41,442 nucleotides of DNA from an uncultured Lamprocystis sp. Lineage in GTDB: Bacteria > Pseudomonadota > Gammaproteobacteria > Chromatiales > Chromatiaceae. Under the pieces are notes generated by a model. The model ran no database searches, was not told the origin of the DNA, and saw only the letters and a program-made list of their open reading frames with translations. The position numbers were made by a program, and so were the translations under genes. Positions 35,022 to 41,442 of this stretch are shown piece by piece (position 1 is the stretch's first letter; every line of letters starts with the position of its first letter). The stretch covers positions 1-41,442 of the forward strand of contig NZ_CAIZIZ010000446.1 in the NCBI RefSeq assembly GCF_903933125.1. The letters are read 5' to 3'.

Positions 35022-36739
35022 AGGACGTCATCCGCCTGCTGCGGCTGTTCAAACCCTATCGCCACTGGATGCTGCTGGGCGCACTGGCGGCCCTGGTGAC
35101 CCTGATCGCCAACGTGGTGCTGCTGGCGGTCTCCGGGTGGTTCATCACTGCCATGGCGGTGGCGGGATCGGCCGGGGTCGCGATGAACTATTTCACCCCC
35201 GCCGCCCTGATCCGCGGCGGGTCCATCCTGCGCACCGTCGGGCGCTACGCGGAGCGGCTGATCACCCATGAGGCGACCCTGCGCCTGCTCGCCCAACTCC
35301 GGGTCTGGTTCTACAGCCACCTCGAACCCCTGGCGCCGGCCGTGCTCCAGCGCTACCACAGCGGCGACCTGCAAAGCCGCATCCGCGCCGACGTGGACGC
35401 ACTCGACACACTCTATGTGCGGGTACTGGTGCCGGTGCTGGTCGCGACCCTCGGCGCCTGTCTGCTGCTCGGGTTCCTGCTGCTCTACGACTGGCGCATC
35501 GCCGTCGTCAGCCTGGGCTTCCTGCTGCTCGCCGGGGTCGCCGTGCCGCTGTGGAGCCGCGCCCTGGGTCAAGCCCCCGGCGAGCGCATCGCCCGAACCG
35601 AGGCCGAACTGCGCACCGCATGCGTCGACGGACTCCAGGGCCTGGCCGAACTTCAGGTCTACGGCGCCGCGGCGGCGCAGGCGCGGCACATCGACGCCCT
35701 GAGCCGGACCCTGGCGACCGAACAGGTCCGGCTGGCAGGCTATTCCGGCATCAACCAGGGCGCGGTCGGACTCTGCGCCAACTTAAGCCTCTGGACCCTG
35801 CTCTGGCTCGCCATCCCACTGGTGGCGGACGGCCGCCTGGCCCCGCCCCAACTCGCCATGCTGGCGCTTTTCACCCTGGCCAGTTTCGAGGCGGTCGCTC
35901 CCCTGCCCCTGGCCTTCCAGCAACTCGGCCGCACCCTGGCCGCCGCGCGGCGCCTGTTCGCCATCGTCGACGCGCGGCCGGCGGTCGAAGAACCCGCGGG
36001 ACCCTCACCCCGCCCGGACCGTTTCGACCTCCACATCGCCGACCTGGGCTTCAGCTACCCCGGCGTCGCCACGCCCGCCCTGGACGGCCTGAGCCTGGAC
36101 GTCCCCCAAGGCGGACGCGTGGCGATCGTCGGCGCCAGCGGCTCCGGCAAGACCACCCTGTTCAACCTGCTGCTGCGCTTCTGGACCCCGGACCGCGGGA
36201 CCATCCGCCTGGGCGGCCACGACCTGGCACAGTACCGCGGCGACGACCTGCGCCGTTACGTCACGCTGGTCAGCCAGCACACGCACCTGTTTGATCTGAG
36301 CATCCGCGACAACCTGCTGATCGCCGCCCCGGACGCCTCACCCGCCCGCCTGGAACAAGCCTGCCGGGTCGCCCAAATCCACGACTTCATCGCCGGCCTG
36401 CCCGAGGGCTACGACACCTGGGCCGGCGAAACCGGCGTACGGCTCTCCGGCGGCCAAGCCAGGCGCATCGCCATCGCCCGCGCCCTGCTGCGCGACGCCC
36501 CCGTCCTGCTGCTCGATGAACCCACCGAAGGACTGGACGGCGAAACCGAACAAGCCCTGATGGAATCACTGGGCCGCCTGATGGCCGGGCGCACCGTCAT
36601 CCTCATCACCCACCGACCCGTTGGCCTGGACTGGGCGGATCAGGTGCTGGTGATGGATCAGGGGCGGGTGTTGGCGCGCGGGGATGCGTCGGTGATTGCG
36701 GGGGCGACGGGGGCGGAGTTGTTGGGTGGGACGGGCTGA
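35018..36739 (+). CDS. cydC: Thiol reductant ABC exporter subunit CydC
   Basis: A 573-residue partner of CydD. Membrane domain about 15-310, including the CydC-typical SGWFITAMAVAGSAGVAMNY and RGGSILRTVGRYAERLITHE. The ATPase has Walker A GASGSGKTT (372-380), signature LSGGQARRIAIA (476-487) and Walker B VLLLDEPTEGLD. It forms the heterodimer with CydD in the inner membrane. The four-base overlap ensures coupled translation. Confidence 0.95.
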   Translation: MKDVIRLLRLFKPYRHWMLLGALAALVTLIANVVLLAVSGWFITAMAVAGSAGVAMNYFTPAALIRGGSILRTVGRYAERLITHEATLRLLAQLRVWFYSHLEPLAPAVLQRYHSGDLQSRIRADVDALDTLYVRVLVPVLVATLGACLLLGFLLLYDWRIAVVSLGFLLLAGVAVPLWSRALGQAPGERIARTEAELRTACVDGLQGLAELQVYGAAAAQARHIDALSRTLATEQVRLAGYSGINQGAVGLCANLSLWTLLWLAIPLVADGRLAPPQLAMLALFTLASFEAVAPLPLAFQQLGRTLAAARRLFAIVDARPAVEEPAGPSPRPDRFDLHIADLGFSYPGVATPALDGLSLDVPQGGRVAIVGASGSGKTTLFNLLLRFWTPDRGTIRLGGHDLAQYRGDDLRRYVTLVSQHTHLFDLSIRDNLLIAAPDASPARLEQACRVAQIHDFIAGLPEGYDTWAGETGVRLSGGQARRIAIARALLRDAPVLLLDEPTEGLDGETEQALMESLGRLMAGRTVILITHRPVGLDWADQVLVMDQGRVLARGDASVIAGATGAELLGGTG

Positions 36740-37014
36740 AGGGTTCGGGGTTACGCGTTGCGGGCCTTGACCAGCGCTCCGGCCAAAGCGAGCGGTCGGA
36801 TTTATCCACAGATGACACAGATGTTCACAGATGAAGAGGCGAAGGGTTCGCTGCGCGGACCGACCCGAAACGAGACACCCGGCTCCTCTGCGCTCCCGAT
36901 TACGCTATCGTTTCACGATACAACACGCCATCGACCCCAAGATCGACTGTGTGGCCTTGATCATCGTACCGGCCGGTCGCCAATAGTCCACACGGCGGAC
37001 CCTCCGGGCGAACC
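36740..37014. other. Non-coding stretch with repeat pieces and a nuclease-gene scrap
   Basis: No intact gene. TTTATCCACAGATGACACAG and a further CACAGATG copy (about 36800-36832) form short direct repeats. GGGTTCGCTGCGCGGACC (36844-36861) belongs to the AGGGTCCGC hairpin family, as does 36986-37003. Bases 36918-36953 read IQHAIDPKIDCV on plus, like the start of Rpn-family PD-(D/E)XK transposase-nucleases (usually M-x-x-AIDPKIDCVFKALLG), then diverge. This scrap is suggestive only. Confidence 0.4.
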
Positions 37015-37518
37015 GTGATCGGGTCGGGTCGGGGTGACGGGATTGCGCCCGTCACCCCTCCCACACCACCGGACATGCGGTTTTCCGCATCCGGCGGTTG
37101 AGCCTAGCGGGCTGTGCCCGCAAGCGTCCACCGAGATGGACGCCCATTGGACCCCTTCTTGCGTCGGCGCTCGGAACCCGGAACGCTCGGCCACCACGCG
37201 CCTCATCCAGTGCGGGAATCCACCCGCTCGGACTCGGCCCGCCGCCCCGGTAGCTGCCGTCGTTGCAGCGCCGGGCACGTGTCGGTTGCCTTCGCGCCTT
37301 CCACATCCGATACAGTGACTGTTGGATTTCGCGGTCCCTAGCCCGCTCATCGCCCGCACCCGGTCTCACTGCCTGTTCGTGTTCCTACGGTCGTGTCGCC
37401 GCGTAGCCCTGCTTTCAGCTTGGCCTCGCGGCGTCCAACTTGGGTTTCGCTACGCTTCTTGTCACTCGCTGCGGTTACCTCCTTTCACGTAACAAGTACA
37501 TGCCCATGTCGGGCACAC
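37015..37518 (-). mobile_element. Group II intron without an internal ORF
   Basis: Read on minus, the 5' end at 37518 is GTGTGCCCGACATGGGC, the group II intron start consensus. A domain I-like stretch follows (GTGAAAGGAGGTAACCGC near 37490). Domain V is at 37099-37064: CCGCCGGATGCGG, a short A-rich loop, CCGCATGTCCGGTGG, a 5' half with a CGC-type catalytic triad. Domain VI follows at 37058-37031: an 11-bp stem (GGGGTGACGGG / CCCGTCACCCC) without an obvious bulged A. The 3' end lies near 37015-37019 (CCGATC). Total about 500 nt, with no reverse transcriptase in domain IV, so splicing or mobility would need a maturase from elsewhere. The exact 3' border is uncertain. Confidence 0.7.
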
Positions 37519-38122
37519 GAGGGTCCGCTGTGCGAACAGACGACCGTGCAGGTCGCGCGTTTGCCGGGTCCCGGGTCGTGCCCTCGCTCACCGCGCCATC
37601 GAAGGTTTGGGAGCGGCGCACAAAGCCACTGCCATCCAGCACCAGCCCCAGGGTCACCAACGGGCAGTCGCTACGCTTTTCCTTGGAGTGTCCGCGCTGG
37701 GCCTTGGGGTTGCCAAGCGCCGCCCCCTCAAAGAAGGTGTTGGTCAGATCATCGAGGGTGACCGGCCAGTCCAGCCCGAACAGGTCACTGACGCGCGTCA
37801 AGACCGCCTGCTCGATCACCCGCCCGGTGCCGCATCAGCAGGTCCGCCGCCCGGTAGAACGGCGCCAGGGGGAGGGTCGCGAAGTCGACCCCCAGCAATT
37901 CCCCCAACGCACTGCGCTCACCCAGCCAGCGGTGGGTCGCCCGATCCGAGCCCGGGGCGGCCTACGCCCAATGATGGCGCCGACGATCAGCGCCCGTTGT
38001 GGGGCGCTCAGCCCCAAGCGCTGGAGCAGTGCGACAACATTCACCTCCGCCATCGCCCACAGCGCCACCGACTCCACCCCAGAACAAGCTGCTGCCACGA
38101 ACTCAGGATGCACAGCCACCGG
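37519..38122 (-). pseudogene. IS1634-like (IS4 superfamily) transposase remnant
   Basis: Three frames in turn carry family sequence: SGVESVALWAMAEVNVVALL and LGLSAPQRALIVGAIIGR (from about 38100); then APGSDRATHRWLGERSALGE and LLGVDFATLPLAPFYRAADL; then VIEQAVLTRVSDLFGLDWPV and LDDLTNTFFEGAALGNPKAQ with RGHSKEKRSDCPLVTLGLVL. This is the front part of an IS1634-type DDE transposase, with at least two frameshifts. The N-terminus is cut near the MFS stop. The C-terminal half is absent: sequence ends at the intron, and beyond the intron no transposase sequence resumes. Confidence 0.85.
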
Positions 38123-38129
38123 CGCCCAT

Positions 38130-39494
38130 TCAGCGTCGCGCCGCGGGATCGGATGACCCCGCTGCGACCTCCGCCGCGACGACCATCTGCCGCGGCAGCC
38201 GCAGCATCAGGACCAACGCGCAACCCGCCAGCAAGATGAGGGCGACGACGGCCAGCCCAGCGCTGAAGGAGGTCGTCGTCTGTTTCATCCAGCCCATCAG
38301 GTATGGCCCCAGAAAGCCGCCGACGTTGCCCAGCGCGTTGATCAGCGCGATCCCGGCAGCGGCCGCCGTGCCGCTGAGCAACGCGGTCGCGAGCGCCCAA
38401 AACGGCCCCATGACACCCCAGACGCCGATCGCGGCGATTGAAAAGGCCAGGAGCGCAAGCGGCAAGGTCTGAGTGGCCGCCGCCAGCCCGGCCCCGGCCG
38501 CCGCCAAGACCAGCGAACCGGCGACATGCCAACGCCGCTCGCCGCGCCGGTCGGAGTGCCAGCCGATCACCACCATCCCCACCCCCGCCGCGAGGAACGG
38601 CAGGGCGTTGAGCAAGCCGAGAGTGAAATCATCGGCAGCGGTCAGCGCCCGCAGCATCTGCGGCAGCCACAGGGCGATGCCATACATGCCGATGACCATG
38701 CACAGATAGACCAGACCCAGCCCCCAAACCCGATGATCGGTCAGCGCCTCACGCAGGGTATGGCGGGTCTGATCGCGGGCCGCTTGCCGCTCCTGTTGCA
38801 GGGTCCGGTTCAACCAATCACGCTCGTCCGGAAGCAGCCACCGCGCCTGGTCCGGACGGTCAGGGAGCTTGACCAGCACCACGAGTCCCAGCAGCACTGC
38901 CGGCAAGCCTTCGGCCACGAACAGCCAGTGCCAGCCGCGCCACCCCCACCAGCCGTCCAGTTCCAGCAGGGCGCCGGACAACGGGCTGCCGATCAGTCCG
39001 GCCAGTGCGGTGGCGGTGGCAAACAGTGCGACCGCGCGCGCCCGCTCGCGGGTTGGGAACCAACCCGTCAGATAGAGGATGATGCCGGGGAAGAACCCGG
39101 CCTCCGCCACCCCGAGCAGAAAGCGCAGCAGATAGAAGCTCGTTTCACTGCGCACCAGCGCCATAGCCATCGCGATCAGCCCCCAGGTCACCATAATCCG
39201 GGCGATCCAGAGGCGCGCGCCAACCCGTTGCAGAATCAGGTTGCTGGGGACCTCGAAAAGCACATAGCCGAGAAAGAACAGGCCGGCGCCGGTACCATAG
39301 GCTGCCGCGCTCAGACCCAGGTCCTGGTTCATCTGCAGCGCCGCAAAGCTGATGTTGATCCGGTCGAGGTAGGCGACGACGTATAACAGGCCAAGAAACG
39401 GGAGCAACCGCCAGGCGATACGCCGCAGCGTGCGGCGGGCCAGCAGGTCGTCGGTCGCGGGCCAGGCAGGGGGCGCTGAAGACAGGGGTAACAT
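38130..39494 (-). CDS. MFS transporter, anion:cation symporter (ACS) type
   Basis: A 454-residue, 12-helix permease. Motifs include YLDRINISFAALQMNQDLGL in helix 1-2, RFLLGVAEAGFFPGIILYLT in helix 4-5 and GWHSDRRGERRWH in the second half. These are typical of the ACS family that takes up organic anions such as tartrate, phthalate or hexonates. Substrate cannot be told. The ATG at 39494 (MLPLSSAPPAW) is preferred; an upstream GTG at 39530 would place the palindrome 39506-39531 inside the coding region. It is divergent from the phytochelatin-synthase-like gene. The transposase remnant follows on the same strand. Confidence 0.92.
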   Translation of the reverse strand: MLPLSSAPPAWPATDDLLARRTLRRIAWRLLPFLGLLYVVAYLDRINISFAALQMNQDLGLSAAAYGTGAGLFFLGYVLFEVPSNLILQRVGARLWIARIMVTWGLIAMAMALVRSETSFYLLRFLLGVAEAGFFPGIILYLTGWFPTRERARAVALFATATALAGLIGSPLSGALLELDGWWGWRGWHWLFVAEGLPAVLLGLVVLVKLPDRPDQARWLLPDERDWLNRTLQQERQAARDQTRHTLREALTDHRVWGLGLVYLCMVIGMYGIALWLPQMLRALTAADDFTLGLLNALPFLAAGVGMVVIGWHSDRRGERRWHVAGSLVLAAAGAGLAAATQTLPLALLAFSIAAIGVWGVMGPFWALATALLSGTAAAAGIALINALGNVGGFLGPYLMGWMKQTTTSFSAGLAVVALILLAGCALVLMLRLPRQMVVAAEVAAGSSDPAARR

Positions 39495-39505
39495 GGCGGA
39501 TTCCG

Positions 39506-39531
39506 GGTGACGAAGCTGGCGTTTCGTCACC
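39506..39531. promoter_or_regulatory. Palindrome in the divergent intergenic region
   Basis: GGTGACGAA (39506-39514) and TTCGTCACC (39523-39531) are perfect 9-base arms with an 8-base spacer. It lies 12 bases upstream of the MFS start and about 30 bases before the GTG at 39561. Position and symmetry suit a dimeric repressor operator serving both genes, but no regulator gene is nearby. Confidence 0.4.
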
Positions 39532-39560
39532 GGAAGATAGCATAGAAGGAGGAGTCAACC

Positions 39561-40295
39561 GTGCGTTTCGTTGCCCGATCATTTCGCTTGCGGTGGATTA
39601 TCGCCGTCCTGGTGCTGGCATTGGCGCTGGCGGGCGCCGTCGGCACGGCGTTTCACTTTCACGCACGGTCCCTGTCGCAGCCGCAACCCGATCGGTACGC
39701 ACCTGGCGTCCTGGTTGGCGAGACCGCCCGGAGCGCGGCGTCTTCCGGCCCGATCGCACGTGCCTACCTCGGTCATTTCAAGACCCAAGAGTCCCTGACA
39801 TCCTGCGGCCCAGCGAGCGCCTTAAACGTGCTGGCCTCGATCGGCGCGCCCATCGCCGACGAACGGACGCTGTTCGATGGAGATCGCTGGGGGTGGCTGA
39901 GTATGCGTATGCAGGGAATGACACTGGACGCGCTGGCCGCGCTCATTGCGCAACGCCGCATCGGCGAGGTGACGGTGTTGCGGGACCTCTCCTATGAGGC
40001 GTTCCTGAGTCAGGTCCGGGAGGCCGACAACCCCGCAGACCGCTTGATCGTCAACTTCGACCGGGCGCCCATCTTCGGGGTCGCCATCGGCCATTTCTCG
40101 CCGATCGGCGGTTACGATGCCGAACGCGATCTGGTGCTGCTGCTGGACGTCACGCCCGGCTACGGACCCTCCTTGATTCCATCTAAACTCCTGTATACCG
40201 CCGTGCAGACGCCGGACTCGGCGACCGGACGCATGCGGGGGTTGATCCGGATCAGCGGCTTCAATACAACGGATAGCGCCAAGGCACGACCCTGA
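39561..40295 (+). CDS. Phytochelatin synthase family protein
   Basis: A 244-residue protein with a GTG start right after an ideal AAGGAGGAG site, and an N-terminal anchor or signal (WIIAVLVLALALAGAVGTAF). The papain-like triad of the family is visible: C82 in LTSCGPASALNVLA, H178 in AIGHFSPIGGYD and D196 in LLLDVTPGYG. The 18-residue H-to-D distance equals that in plant PCS1. Bacterial homologues mostly cut glutathione to gamma-Glu-Cys and make little phytochelatin. Activity probably periplasmic, substrate inferred. The plant C-terminal metal-sensing domain is absent. Confidence 0.92.
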   Translation: MRFVARSFRLRWIIAVLVLALALAGAVGTAFHFHARSLSQPQPDRYAPGVLVGETARSAASSGPIARAYLGHFKTQESLTSCGPASALNVLASIGAPIADERTLFDGDRWGWLSMRMQGMTLDALAALIAQRRIGEVTVLRDLSYEAFLSQVREADNPADRLIVNFDRAPIFGVAIGHFSPIGGYDAERDLVLLLDVTPGYGPSLIPSKLLYTAVQTPDSATGRMRGLIRISGFNTTDSAKARP

Positions 40296-40374
40296 TCGCG
40301 AACCCCGGGTGGCGAGAATCAGGTGCGGGCCGGCATCGCCGAGCAACCGGGATCTTCCTAACCCAATGGATATG

Positions 40375-40830
40375 TCACTCTCTGCGCGCCTGCTGGTCTC
40401 GCGGAATATTAATAATTCCGGCACCATCGACCAGCCATCCCCGTTCTGTTTTTACTGTCTTGACCGCCACCTCAAAAGGTTCCGGCTCAGCATTCGGATC
40501 GATCCCCTTCAACATCACGACGTTGGTTGCGGCGTCGCAGCTCCGCACGCGAAAGCCCTTATCGGGGTAGTCCTGCGCGTCGAAGACGGGATCAGCGTCC
40601 AACCCTTCATCTTCTGACGCGCCCTCTTGATAGGCATGGCCCACGAACTTCTTGTGTGCCCGTTTGAAGCTCTCAGTGACTTTCGTATCCGAGCACACCG
40701 CGTTTTCCACGAGATTGGAGGCTTTAGCACAGTCGAAGCTTGCCCCATGTGATGCAGAGACCAAAGGAAAAACCACAAGGGCAGTGATAAACGCCCTGGT
40801 ACGTTGGCGAAAGTGTGCATGAGAAATCAT
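40375..40830 (-). CDS. Exported LprI-like domain protein
   Basis: A 151-residue protein with a signal peptide (AFITALVVFPLVSASHGA). The mature N-terminus SFDCAKASNLVENAVCSD fits the start of the lysozyme-inhibitor LprI N-terminal domain, with two cysteines likely bridged. The later half (RVRSCDAATNVVMLKGID) is not recognised, and the usual second LprI Cys pattern is incomplete. Codon use is less GC-rich than its neighbours. It is monocistronic. Lysozyme inhibition is not shown by sequence. Confidence 0.65.
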   Translation of the reverse strand: MISHAHFRQRTRAFITALVVFPLVSASHGASFDCAKASNLVENAVCSDTKVTESFKRAHKKFVGHAYQEGASEDEGLDADPVFDAQDYPDKGFRVRSCDAATNVVMLKGIDPNAEPEPFEVAVKTVKTERGWLVDGAGIINIPRDQQARRE

Positions 40831-40914
40831 GATGACGGTGCCTGAAATCCTGTATTGCTTTGGGTAGACAATGCGAAGCGTATTCAGTTTGAGGGACTGG
40901 CGACCTCTTCAATG

Positions 40915-41108
40915 CTTAAACCTAGAAAGAGCAGTTGCACCACAAAGACACAAAGGACACAAAGGACACAAAGGACACAAAGGATTTCCATGTGTTGCGT
41001 TGAAGTGGTGATCACCAGCCAGGTGAGGCGCATCATGGCAATAACCCATTGTCTTTCTTTGTGATCTTTGTGCCTTTGTGGTGCGAACTGCCGAATTTAG
41101 GTTAAACC
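40915..41108. mobile_element. MITE-like element with imperfect terminal inverted repeats
   Basis: The left end has TTAAACCTAGAAAG, GCAGTTGCACCACAAAGACA and CAAAGG. The right end read in reverse has TTTAACCTAAATTC, GGCAGTTCGCACCACAAAGG and CACAAAG. The two ends match over about 45 bases. The ~194-bp element has no gene. Inside it are four 9-base tandem units. On its right it cuts into a helicase-gene remnant. The transposase that moved it is not present. Confidence 0.7.
40947..40982 (+). repeat. Four perfect GACACAAAG tandem units
   Basis: GACACAAAG occurs four times in a row without change (36 bases) inside the left arm of the MITE-like element. Copy number is likely to vary by slippage. The right arm has related but degenerate units. 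Confidence 0.95.
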
Positions 41109-41191
41109 CTCACGGCCTTGCTCGTCATAAAGACACTCAGATCCGTGCCGCGGATGAACTCCTGCGCCAACTGCAACTGAGGATTGGGCAT
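41102..41191 (-). pseudogene. N-terminal scrap of an AAA/PIF1-type helicase gene
   Basis: From the ATG at 41191 the frame reads MPNPQLQLAQEFIRGTDLSV then FMTSKAVRV and TAA. PIF1-like ATPases of bacteria start in this way, with NPQL-x-x-A-x-x-F, a polar stretch and then F-L-T-G-K-A-G-T-G-K-T. Here the match stops at the Walker A site, exactly where the MITE-like element begins. The upstream 41192-41348 holds nothing I recognise. Confidence 0.5.
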
Positions 41192-41348
41192 TTCCGTCTC
41201 GACGACTGTGCGGGGCGACTGTCATTGTCCGGCTTTTCGGTCCTTGCGGCCAATCGCGGGTCTCGATCGTCGTTCCGGCCGGTCGTCACGATGTCACTTG
41301 GGTGCTTGCCGTGTGCCTGAGTCCGGTCGCCCACCGACGCTGTTCCGC

Positions 41349-41442
41349 CGGGTGCCAGCAGTTCCAAATTTGGGTGGCCGCCGCCAACAGTGTGTCGGCA
41401 GCGAGGCCGATGGTGGATGCGCTGCGCTTATCCACCCTACGA
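41349..41442. repeat. Palindromic repeat element, right-end copy
   Basis: CCAGCAGTTCCAAATTTG (41355-41372), GGTGGATGCG (about 41412-41421) and CTTATCCACCCTAC (to 41440) match, in inverted orientation, the element at 1-146. The window ends within it, two bases after the shared 20-mer. Confidence 0.75.

Noticed and set aside
40936-40985. CRISPR-like short repeats
   Set aside because: Units are 9 bases with no spacers; simple tandem repeat inside a MITE-like element.
41137-41367. 76-codon minus-strand open frame at the right end
   Set aside because: Runs through the repeat element, and the helicase-like sequence lies in a different frame.

Overview
The window reads as a high-GC gammaproteobacterial chromosome segment. 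A purple-sulfur-bacterium-like (Chromatiales) host is the best guess, based on GC-rich codon use, gene families and the many short palindromic repeats. No photosynthesis, sulfur-oxidation or rRNA gene is present to fix the taxonomy. No tRNA, rRNA or CRISPR array was seen. The same 20-base sequence (1-20 and 41421-41440) lies at both ends inside copies of one repeat family, so the window may be an assembly contig that stops at repeats.

Layout. 1-2414: a ClcA C-terminal remnant joined in frame to a DamX-type SPOR domain, then a MaoC-phosphotransbutyrylase fusion enzyme. 2415-8250: an HdeD-like membrane protein, then surface-polysaccharide genes. These are DUF433, GT9 and GT4 on plus, overlapping by 4 bases, facing GT4 and polysaccharide deacetylase on minus. 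A deleted AAA-ATPase-like pseudogene lies between the two blocks. 8427-8936: two small proteins. 9226-12104: a lower-GC two-gene module, a NYN-type nuclease overlapping a STAND/NACHT-like NTPase, inserted beside ppc. This is the best candidate for an undescribed (defence) system. 12136-18223: ppc; a PsiE-DUF5993-DsbB membrane operon; a large helical-repeat protein. 18510-20064: Lon-substrate-binding-like protein, IscA-type protein and SufE.

20193-26127: three overlapping genes for exported proteins, one with a PD40-type beta-propeller and two distantly paralogous DUF3298-like proteins. 26128-28581: a possible sigma-54 promoter, a small exported protein, a duplicated tail fragment and a DUF4114/LruC gene broken by a stop and a frameshift. 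28723-33118: FKBP isomerase, OmpA-family lipoprotein, a DUF1295-DUF6134-lipocalin operon and several repeats. 33216-36739: cydDC. 36740-38122: decayed mobile DNA, including an apparently ORF-less group II intron abutting an IS1634-like transposase remnant. 38130-40830: MFS transporter, divergent phytochelatin-synthase-like protease, and an LprI-like small exported protein. 40915-41442: a MITE-like element, a helicase N-terminal remnant and the terminal repeat.

The coherent functions are envelope and surface polysaccharide, thiol/disulfide and Fe-S handling, and a likely defence module. The rest is accessory and rich in repeats.
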